Shown here: positions 1 through 5,070 of the stretch, one piece after another
Layout: every line of letters starts with the position of its first letter
How positions within the stretch are numbered: the first letter of the stretch is position 1
Assembly: GCA_903954205.1 (NCBI GenBank)
Contig: CAJBMR010000238.1
Location: 1-5,431, forward strand
Length of the DNA: 5,431 nucleotides
Source of the DNA: an uncultured bacterium
GTDB taxonomy: Bacteria > Actinomycetota > Actinomycetes > S36-B12
Reading direction: 5' to 3'
Made by a program: the position numbers and the translations under genes
Notes under the pieces: model-generated
The model's database searches: none
Told to the model about the DNA's origin: nothing
Seen by the model: only the letters and a program-made list of their open reading frames with translations

Positions 1-776
1 CCGTGGGCGGTGCCGACGTACCCATCGTCATCTCACTGCTCAATGCCTTCACGGGTCTGTCCGTGGCCGCATCGGGCTATGTCCTGAGCAACGTCCTGCT
101 CATCATCGCGGGCACGCTCGTGGGTGCGTCGGGCACGCTCCTCACGAGGGAGATGGCCAAGGCCATGGGGCGCCCGCTCACGTCGACCCTTTTCGGTGCC
201 TTCTCCGGCACGACCCAGGGTGGTGGCGGCACGGGGGAGGAGCGCCCGGTGCGCTCGGCCGGACCCAACGACATCGCGATCATGCTCGGCTACGCCAACA
301 AGGTGATCCTCGTGCCCGGTTACGGTCTGGCGGTCGCCCAGGCGCAGTCGACCCTGCGCGAGCTCGCGGACCTGCTCACCGCGCGCGGCATTGATGTCGA
401 CTATGCAATCCATCCGGTCGCGGGTCGCATGCCTGGGCACATGAACGTCCTCCTCGCGGAGGCGTCGGTGCCCTACGAGCAGCTCAAGGAGATGGAGGAG
501 ATCAATCCCGACTTCACCTCCACAGATGTCGTGCTCGTCGTCGGCGCCAATGACGTGGTCAACCCCGCGGCGCGCTCGGACAAGTCGGCCCCGATCTACG
601 GCATGCCGATCCTGGATGTCGACAACGCCCAGCAGGTGGTCTTCCTCAAGCGATCGATGCGCCCGGGCTTCGCCGGGATCGAGAACGAACTTCTCTACGA
701 CCCCAAGACGACCCTGCTCTTCGGTGACGCGAAGGACTCGCTCACCAAGGTCGTGACCTCACTCAAGGCCCTGTAG
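1..776 (+). CDS. pntB: NAD(P) transhydrogenase subunit beta, C-terminal part (5' partial)
   Basis: Membrane-bound proton-translocating transhydrogenase, beta subunit, which couples hydride transfer between NAD(H) and NADP(H) to proton movement and mainly supplies NADPH. Only the last 257 or so residues are here. The first complete codon is the GTG at position 3, which reads as an internal valine (VGGADVPIVISLLN), not a start. Fragment residues 1-50 are the end of membrane domain II, with a hydrophobic helix near 27-45. A glycine-rich linker at about 65-80 leads to the NADP(H)-binding domain III. That domain shows GYGLAVAQAQ (106-115), HPVAGRMPGHMNV (137-149), GANDVVNPAA (181-190), KRSM (216-219) and GDAK (241-244), all hallmark PntB motifs. 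The C-terminus is at the usual place, so the gene looks intact at its 3' end. The pntA genes should lie to the left. Identification is very secure. Confidence 0.97.
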   Translation, partial: VGGADVPIVISLLNAFTGLSVAASGYVLSNVLLIIAGTLVGASGTLLTREMAKAMGRPLTSTLFGAFSGTTQGGGGTGEERPVRSAGPNDIAIMLGYANKVILVPGYGLAVAQAQSTLRELADLLTARGIDVDYAIHPVAGRMPGHMNVLLAEASVPYEQLKEMEEINPDFTSTDVVLVVGANDVVNPAARSDKSAPIYGMPILDVDNAQQVVFLKRSMRPGFAGIENELLYDPKTTLLFGDAKDSLTKVVTSLKAL

Positions 777-790
777 GTCGTTGCAGGGCT
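767..790 (+). terminator. Hairpin across the pntB/upp convergent stop codons, possible terminator
   Basis: GCCCTG (768-773) pairs with CAGGGC (784-789). As + strand RNA the stem extends to 10 pairs (767-776 with 781-790, including A-U and three or so G-U pairs), closing on a GTCG loop. It covers the pntB TAG and reaches the upp stop. No T-run follows, so it is not a classical intrinsic terminator, though actinobacterial terminators often lack one. On the - strand only the six-base-pair core is strong, which suggests it serves pntB more than upp. Termination is inferred. Confidence 0.4.
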
Positions 791-1427
791 AGACGACGCC
801 GTAGAGGCGGTCTCCTGCGTCGCCGAGGCCGGGCACGATGTAGCCCTTCTCGTTGAGGCGCAGGTCGAGTCCCGCGGTGACGACCGTGACATCGACCGGC
901 TTGCCGGCGTAGGACTCCTCGACATGGCGCAGTCCCTCGGGTGCGGCGAGCAGCGCGATCGCGGTCACGTCGCTCGCGCCACGCTCGAGTAGCAGGTCGA
1001 TGGCCGTGACGAGTGTGCCGCCCGTCGCAAGCATCGGGTCGAGCACGAAGACTTGACGCCCCTCCAGGTCGTGGGGGATGCGGTCGGCGTACGTCGACGC
1101 GATCAGCGAGTCCTCATCGCGGACCATGCCGAGGAAGCCGACCTCGGCGGTGGGCATGAGGCGCATCATCCCCTCGAGCATGCCGAGACCTGCGCGCAGA
1201 ATCGGCACCACCAGCGGACGCGGGCGCGCCAGATGCACACCTGTGGTCTCGGTGACGGGAGTCGTGATGGTCACGGGTGTGGTCCGCAACTGGTGGGTCG
1301 CCTCATAAGCGAGCAGCGTGACGAGCTCCTCGACGAGCAGCCGGAAGGTCGCTGAGTCGGTCGTTTCGTCACGAAGCGTGGTCAGCTTGTGGGCAACGAG
1401 TGGATGCTGGACGACGACGGTACGCAC
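789..1427 (-). CDS. upp: Uracil phosphoribosyltransferase
   Basis: Cytosolic pyrimidine salvage enzyme: uracil + PRPP gives UMP + pyrophosphate. The chosen GTG start at 1427 gives 212 residues, close to the family's usual 208 or so, and begins MRTVVVQHPLVAHKLTTLRD, the conserved Upp N-terminus. The frame stays open upstream to an ATG at 1526, but the extra 33 residues are Arg/Pro-rich, unconserved, and would overlap the divergent gene's start, so I rejected that start. Visible motifs are PILRAGLGM (75-83), the PRPP loop VLDPMLATGGT (128-138), and the C-terminal uracil-binding stretch YIVPGLGDAGDR (196-207). No Shine-Dalgarno precedes the GTG; a TACGCT -10-like hexamer ends seven bases upstream, which would suit a leaderless mRNA. 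The gene is convergent with pntB and divergent from the tadA pair. Function is secure; the start is fairly secure. Confidence 0.96.
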   Translation of the reverse strand: MRTVVVQHPLVAHKLTTLRDETTDSATFRLLVEELVTLLAYEATHQLRTTPVTITTPVTETTGVHLARPRPLVVPILRAGLGMLEGMMRLMPTAEVGFLGMVRDEDSLIASTYADRIPHDLEGRQVFVLDPMLATGGTLVTAIDLLLERGASDVTAIALLAAPEGLRHVEESYAGKPVDVTVVTAGLDLRLNEKGYIVPGLGDAGDRLYGVV

Positions 1428-1433
1428 GCGGGC

Positions 1434-1439
1434 AGCGTA
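1434..1439 (-). promoter_or_regulatory. Candidate -10 element of upp (leaderless start)
   Basis: Read on the - strand this is TACGCT, fitting the actinobacterial TAnnnT -10 pattern. Its last base lies seven positions before the first base of the upp GTG, so the expected transcription start coincides with the start codon. No good -35 is visible at 16-18 bp spacing, where the sequence is CG-rich and forms part of an inverted repeat. The hexamer could occur by chance. Confidence 0.35.
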
Positions 1440-1456
1440 TCGGGGCCAAGGTGCGG

Positions 1457-1474
1457 CGCGGGAGCGGTCCCGCG
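1457..1474. repeat. Perfect 7-bp inverted repeat in the upp / tadA-associated divergent gap
   Basis: CGCGGGA (1457-1463) and TCCCGCG (1468-1474) are exact inverted repeats around a GCGG loop. The element lies where the -35 region of the putative upp promoter would be, and upstream of the + strand gene. It could be an operator or an mRNA hairpin; the GC-rich background makes chance a real alternative. A weaker five-bp hairpin follows at 1491-1504 (CACCC/GGGTG). Confidence 0.45.
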
Positions 1475-1524
1475 TGACACCATGGGGGAGCACCCACCGG
1501 GGTGCAGGAAGCGGGGCTCGAGCC

Positions 1525-2007
1525 ATGGACGACGACGCGGGCTATGCCGTCGCTGCCTGGCGCGAAGAGGGTCGCTGGTCCGTAGCCGCGCTGCCCCCGC
1601 GGGCGACCGAATCCCTTGACTCCTTCCTTGCCGCGCTTCGCCAGCTCATCGCCGAGGGTGGCGCACTCGGCTTCCTCGTCGTCGATGAGGACTTCTTCCT
1701 TGGTGTGCGCATGATGCCCGATGGAGCTGCGCGCCTTCTCCTCTCCGATATCGGGGCGGCTCTGGAGTTCCCGCTGGCCGAGGAGGTCGCGGACATGCTC
1801 GAGGTCGAGTTGCCCGAGGACGATGAGGAACTCGACGAGGTTGAGCCGGTAGGCGACGTCACCTTCGCGGCTGACATGGGCATGCCCGTGAGTGAACTCG
1901 AACTCATCCTCGACGATCCCGACCTCTATCCCGACGAGCAGGTCGTGGCTATCGCGACGCGCCTCGGCTTCGACGAGCAGCTCGCGGCGGCACTCGAGCG
2001 CGACTGA
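1525..2007 (+). CDS. tRNA adenosine deaminase-associated protein
   Basis: A 160-residue acidic soluble protein of the actinobacterial family named for its constant position just upstream of tadA; its biochemical role is not established. The start ATG at 1525 gives MDDDAGYAVAAWREEGRWSV, matching the family's usual opening. The frame remains open upstream, but that sequence is low-complexity Arg/Gly/Pro and unlikely to be translated. Residues 28-45 (SLDSFLAALRQLIAEGGA) form a helix, 49-75 look like beta strands (GFLVVDEDFFLGVR, then ARLLLSD), and 93-107 is a very acidic linker (ELPEDDEELDEVEP). The C-terminal 120-160 stretch ends in a predicted helix, with PDLYPDEQVVAIATRLGFDEQL. Only a distant AGGAAG (1506-1511) precedes the start. 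Three bases separate its TGA from the tadA ATG, so the two are almost certainly co-transcribed and translationally coupled. A regulatory or partner role for TadA is inference from synteny. Confidence 0.88.
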   Translation: MDDDAGYAVAAWREEGRWSVAALPPRATESLDSFLAALRQLIAEGGALGFLVVDEDFFLGVRMMPDGAARLLLSDIGAALEFPLAEEVADMLEVELPEDDEELDEVEPVGDVTFAADMGMPVSELELILDDPDLYPDEQVVAIATRLGFDEQLAAALERD

Positions 2008-2010
2008 CGC

Positions 2011-2478
2011 ATGAGGCACGCCGACTCCGACGTCGATGCCATGCGACGGGCCCTCGAGCTCGCGCGGCAGTCGCTCCTTGCCGACGAAGACGACGTGCCG
2101 GTCGGTGCGCTCGTGCTCGGCCCTGACGGCGCGGTGCTCGCCGAGTCCGCCAATCGCCGCGAAGCGCTCACCGATCCCACAGCGCATGCCGAGGTGGTCG
2201 TGCTGCGCGAGGCTGCGCTCGCGCTGGGCGACACCCACCTCGTGGGCTGCACTCTCGTCGTCACCCTGGAGCCCTGCCCGATGTGCGCGGGCGCGGCACA
2301 ACTGGCGCGCGTCGACCGGGTGGTCTTCGGAGCCTGGAACGACGACTACGGCGCTGCGGGCTCTGCATGGGACCTCCTGCGCGATCGGCGCCTCCCGCAT
2401 CGGCCGGAGGTCGTGGGCGGGGTGCTCGCCGAGGAGTGCGGAGCGATCGTCAGGGAGTTCTTCGAGCGCTTGCGCTAG
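2011..2478 (+). CDS. tadA: tRNA-specific adenosine(34) deaminase
   Basis: Zinc-dependent deaminase that converts the wobble adenosine (A34) of tRNA-Arg(ACG) to inosine; essential in most bacteria. The 155-residue product has the full cytidine/deoxycytidylate-deaminase-fold signature: HAE at 59-61 (H59 zinc ligand, E61 proton shuttle) and PCPMC at 88-92 (C89 and C92 zinc ligands). It also has the TadA-typical GAAGSAWDLLRDRRLPHRPEVVGG stretch from about residue 114, which resembles the family GAAGS-DLL-HRPEV block. The start ATG at 2011 lies three bases after the preceding TGA. A second in-frame ATG at 2041 (MRRALELA) is also possible and would give 145 residues; neither has a clear ribosome binding site. 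The TAG stop is embedded in CTAG shared with the convergent regulator gene. Function is secure, start moderately so. Confidence 0.95.
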   Translation: MRHADSDVDAMRRALELARQSLLADEDDVPVGALVLGPDGAVLAESANRREALTDPTAHAEVVVLREAALALGDTHLVGCTLVVTLEPCPMCAGAAQLARVDRVVFGAWNDDYGAAGSAWDLLRDRRLPHRPEVVGGVLAEECGAIVREFFERLR

Positions 2479-3275
2479 TCGGCCGGGGCTACCAATTCGA
2501 CGCGCCGGCCGCGTAGTCGCGCGCTCTCGGTTGAGGGTGCTCCTTGCACGCGCACGGTGATCCGCATGCGATCGGACCGGAAGAGATCGCGCGAGTATTC
2601 GAATGTGCGCCCCTGCTGATCCTGGGTACGCCGCGTGATGGACAGGAGCGGTGCGCCCAGTGGCACGGACAGGATCGACGCCTCGAGGGGTGAGGCGGCG
2701 ACGACCTCGATGTGCTCCAGCGCCTCAGCGGGGCGCAGGCCGTAGGCCGAGTCGATGAGTTCGTAGATGGAGCCGCTGATGTCGTGCTCGGGCAGCCCGG
2801 GCACGAGTTCGGCGGGGAAGCGCGCATGCTCCAGGGAGATCGGCGAGCCGTCGGCGAGGCGAATACGGACCAGGTCGACGACGAAGTCGTCAGGGGCGAG
2901 CCCCAGCGCATCAGCCGCGTCAGGTCCTGCGACCGTGACGCCCACGCTGACCACGCGAGACCCGGCGGTGAATCCCTGATCTCGCAGCAGTGCGGGTACG
3001 CCGACGATGCGCGAAAGATCGCGATCGACCTTCGTGGGGGCGATGAATGTGCCCCCACCGCGTCCGGGTACGCGCCGGATGACTCCCTCGGCCTCGAGTG
3101 ATGCGAGTGCCTGGCGCAGCGTGGACCTGCTCACCCCCAGGGTCGCGGCTAGGTCGCGCTCGGCACCGAGACGCTCACCTGGCTTGAGCGCCCCCCGCTC
3201 CACCATGGTGACGATGCGGAGCTTCGCGGCCTCCGCGGTGGATCCCATCGAGGGGGGAATGTCGGGCTGAGTCAC
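2475..3275 (-). CDS. GntR family transcriptional regulator, HutC/UTRA type
   Basis: DNA-binding regulator with a small-molecule effector domain, 266 residues. The N-terminal winged helix-turn-helix (about 14-80) contains LKPGERLGAERDLAATLGVS and the recognition helix SRSTLRQALASLEAEG (49-64), then the wing GRGGGTFI (71-78). The UTRA ligand-binding domain occupies about 95-255, with the characteristic SPISLEHARFP (144-154) and FEYSRDLFRSDR (225-236). It is the last gene of the microcompartment operon, five bases after the SDR stop, so it is probably the local, autoregulated switch. By position the effector may be aminoacetone, 1-amino-2-propanol or a derivative; that is inference. The GTG start at 3275 lacks a clear Shine-Dalgarno and probably relies on coupling; an ATG at 3248 (residue 10) would also leave the domain intact. 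It overlaps the 3' end of tadA by four bases. Confidence 0.92.
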   Translation of the reverse strand: MTQPDIPPSMGSTAEAAKLRIVTMVERGALKPGERLGAERDLAATLGVSRSTLRQALASLEAEGVIRRVPGRGGGTFIAPTKVDRDLSRIVGVPALLRDQGFTAGSRVVSVGVTVAGPDAADALGLAPDDFVVDLVRIRLADGSPISLEHARFPAELVPGLPEHDISGSIYELIDSAYGLRPAEALEHIEVVAASPLEASILSVPLGAPLLSITRRTQDQQGRTFEYSRDLFRSDRMRITVRVQGAPSTESARLRGRRVELVAPAD

Positions 3276-3280
3276 GTGAA

Positions 3281-4063
3281 CTACATCGCCTCAAGTGCGG
3301 CGAGCGACTCGGGGAGGATTTGGCCGCCGTCGACTACCAGCGCCTGCCCGGTGATGTAGGCGGCCTCGTCGGATGCGAAGAAGAGGGCGGCATTGCCGAT
3401 GTCTTGCACGCTGCCGAGTCGACGCTGCGGGATCGACATCTCCATCGAACGGATGTAATCCTCGCCGAGATCCGCGAGTCCCTCGGTCATGACATTGCCC
3501 GGGAGCACAGCATTGACGGTGATACCCATGGGAGCAAGCTCGATCGCGGCCGTGCGCATGAATCCCAGCTGTGCAGCCTTGCTCGCTCCGTAGTGCGACC
3601 AACCGGGGTAGCCGGTGATGGGCCCGGTGATCGACGACGTGAGGATCACTCGCCCGCGCGCACTCTTGGCCAGTTCGGGGATGCATGCCTGAACGCTGAG
3701 AAGCGTTCCCTTGATATTGGTGTCCAGGACGAGCTCCATGTCGGTGACCGACATGGAGGCCAGCTTGGAGTCGGGGAAGATGCCGGCGTTGGCGCAGAGG
3801 ATGTCGATGCCGCCGTGCGTGGCGACCGCGGCGGCGGCCATCTCGGCGCAGGAAGCGGCGTCGGCGACGTTGCCCAGGACGTAGGCGACCGAGCCGCCTC
3901 CGAGGGCAGAGAGCTCCTCGACCGTGCGCTTCGCATCGGTCTCGTTGCGGCCGGTGATGAGCACATTGACTCCTGCGGACGCCAAGACGCCCGCGATTCC
4001 CTTGCCGATGCCCTTGGTGGCACCGGTGACGACGGCCGAGCGGCCAGCGATCGATCCGAACAC
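3281..4063 (-). CDS. SDR-family oxidoreductase, probable 1-amino-2-propanol dehydrogenase / aminoacetone reductase
   Basis: Classical short-chain dehydrogenase, 260 residues, cytosolic or in the microcompartment lumen. Visible are the dinucleotide loop TGATKGIG (13-20), TGRN after strand beta2 (37-40), the NAG motif (92-94), catalytic Asn116 (NIKG), the Ser143/Ser144 pair, YGASK with Tyr158 and Lys162, and the late VDGG (244-247). By sequence alone it would be labelled FabG-like 3-oxoacyl-ACP reductase. The neighbouring shell protein and APH-fold kinase instead point to the aminoacetone-utilisation (RMM) microcompartment, where an SDR interconverts aminoacetone and (S)-1-amino-2-propanol with a nicotinamide cofactor. 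The GTG start is backed by a perfect AGGAGG four bases upstream, overlapping the kinase stop codon. The short C-terminal tail ILPESLAALEAM (249-260) extends past the usual SDR end. Family membership is certain; the substrate is inferred from context. Confidence 0.9.
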   Translation of the reverse strand: MFGSIAGRSAVVTGATKGIGKGIAGVLASAGVNVLITGRNETDAKRTVEELSALGGGSVAYVLGNVADAASCAEMAAAAVATHGGIDILCANAGIFPDSKLASMSVTDMELVLDTNIKGTLLSVQACIPELAKSARGRVILTSSITGPITGYPGWSHYGASKAAQLGFMRTAAIELAPMGITVNAVLPGNVMTEGLADLGEDYIRSMEMSIPQRRLGSVQDIGNAALFFASDEAAYITGQALVVDGGQILPESLAALEAM

Positions 4064-4067
4064 GATT

Positions 4068-4073
4068 CCTCCT
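4068..4073 (-). promoter_or_regulatory. Ribosome binding site of the SDR gene, overlapping the kinase stop
   Basis: AGGAGG on the - strand, four bases before the GTG at 4063. It fixes that start despite the non-ATG codon. The upstream gene's TAG (4074-4072) shares bases with it (TAGGAGG), so a ribosome terminating on the kinase sits on the next Shine-Dalgarno, which favours coupled translation. Confidence 0.85.
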
Positions 4074-5049
4074 AGGTCATCCGGGTGAGGTACTCATCAG
4101 CAAGACGGCAACTGGTGACGGCGTACTCGGGCCCCATGGCCTGAGCGGTCTCGGTCTCCGAGTGGGAACCGATCCAGGCGACGAGGAGCAGGCGCCGCAA
4201 CATGATGAACGTCGGCAGTTCGGCTTCCTCCTCGGGGGTCATGGTGGCCACCGTCCGGTAGCCGCGCACCCAGGAGTCGACGAGCTCGGGCACGTAGGGC
4301 TCGTGCTCGATGAAGGACAGTGACGAACCGAGGTCGTACATGAACCAGCTCAGACCGCAGTCGTCGAAGTCGATGACGTTGACGGCGGGACCGTGGACCA
4401 GCAGGTTGGCCAGGCGCATGTCTGCGTGGACGAGCCCGAAGCGGTCAGGTCCCTTGCCGTAGTCGGTGAGACGCTCGCGAAGGAGTTCGGAGCATTGCCC
4501 GAGGATCCGGGTCTCCTCGGCTCCCACTCCCAGGCCGTCCTGCCACCTTCCCCAGTGACCGTCCGGGCCGAGTGCGGTGTCGTAATCCCAGATGAACCTT
4601 GTGAAGCCGGCGGGCCGCTGCCATGACTTCGCGTGATGGTGCAGTCGCGCGGTGATCGCACCGAGCTCCTCGAAGTCCTGGGCCAGGCGATCCTCGGTCG
4701 GCTCCTGGCCCTCGACCCAGGCGAAGCGCACGACGTAACGCTCCCGCCCATCGGCTGTCCGCGCAGTGACCACCGACTCGCCGTTCAGGGCCGGGAGGTA
4801 CGCCGGAGTGGAGACGACGCCTTCGTCGCGCAAGGCGGAGATCCAGGCGAGTTCGCTCAGGATCGCCTCGCGCGAGTGGTAGCCGGTGCGATGAATACGC
4901 AGGACCGAGACGTGGCCGTCGGCGGTCTCGACCCGGAAGGTGCCGTTCTCGGACACATTGAGCAGGATGAGTCGCGTCCCCTCATCGAGGCCGTAGGCGG
5001 GGAGGGCAGCGAGGGCGAACTCCTCGAACGATGCCACGGGGTCGGTCAT
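4072..5049 (-). CDS. APH-fold small-molecule kinase, probable (S)-1-amino-2-propanol kinase
   Basis: Phosphotransferase of the aminoglycoside phosphotransferase / choline kinase superfamily, 325 residues. The N-lobe has SENGTFRVE (33-41) as nucleotide loop, VLRIHR (49-54) and the helix SREAILSELAWISAL (59-73). The catalytic loop is HADMRLANLLV (208-218), with Asp210 as catalytic base and Asn215 for magnesium, followed by VIDFDDCG (225-232) with metal-binding Asp227. An aromatic stretch, WFMYDLGSSL, follows at 235-244. In the RMM microcompartment of mycobacteria, a kinase of this family encoded beside the SDR and shell genes phosphorylates (S)-1-amino-2-propanol, making a substrate for a PLP phospholyase that yields propionaldehyde. 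The same role is inferred here from gene order; an antibiotic-resistance role is unlikely. ATG start with AGGAGG four bases upstream; 21 bases follow the shell gene, 8 precede the SDR. Confidence 0.88.
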   Translation of the reverse strand: MTDPVASFEEFALAALPAYGLDEGTRLILLNVSENGTFRVETADGHVSVLRIHRTGYHSREAILSELAWISALRDEGVVSTPAYLPALNGESVVTARTADGRERYVVRFAWVEGQEPTEDRLAQDFEELGAITARLHHHAKSWQRPAGFTRFIWDYDTALGPDGHWGRWQDGLGVGAEETRILGQCSELLRERLTDYGKGPDRFGLVHADMRLANLLVHGPAVNVIDFDDCGLSWFMYDLGSSLSFIEHEPYVPELVDSWVRGYRTVATMTPEEEAELPTFIMLRRLLLVAWIGSHSETETAQAMGPEYAVTSCRLADEYLTRMT

Positions 5050-5053
5050 GTGC

Positions 5054-5059
5054 CCTCCT
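5054..5059 (-). promoter_or_regulatory. Ribosome binding site of the kinase gene
   Basis: AGGAGG on the - strand, four bases before the ATG at 5049, the same strength and spacing as the site before the SDR gene. It lies in the 21-base gap after the shell-protein stop. Confidence 0.85.
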
Positions 5060-5070
5060 CGCGCCAGACG

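Noticed and set aside
3..5. The GTG at position 3 as the pntB start
   Set aside because: It encodes the valine within the VGGADVP region of membrane domain II; the real start and about half of the protein lie to the left.
1428..1526. A longer upp starting at the ATG at 1526
   Set aside because: The extra 33 residues are Arg/Pro-rich, exceed the family length and would overlap the start of the divergent gene. The GTG at 1427 begins right at the conserved N-terminus.
1369..2400. A 343-codon open frame on the - strand across the tadA-associated gene and tadA
   Set aside because: It is antisense to two genes with clear family motifs. Its translation is rich in Arg, His and Glu with no recognisable domain, as expected of a shadow frame in high-GC DNA.
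3273..3278. The CACGTG palindrome at the GntR start as an operator
   Set aside because: Six-base palindromes are frequent in such DNA, the site lies within the operon, and it lacks the longer half-sites expected for a HutC-type operator.
3320..4075. A 251-codon + strand open frame opposite the SDR gene
   Set aside because: The SDR has a complete set of catalytic motifs and a strong ribosome binding site. The opposing frame shows no domain and its composition (Gly, Asp, Arg) is that of a complement shadow.
4072..5049. An aminoglycoside resistance gene
   Set aside because: The APH fold is shared by many metabolic kinases. The gene lies in a microcompartment operon with matching gaps and base composition, with no mobile element nearby.
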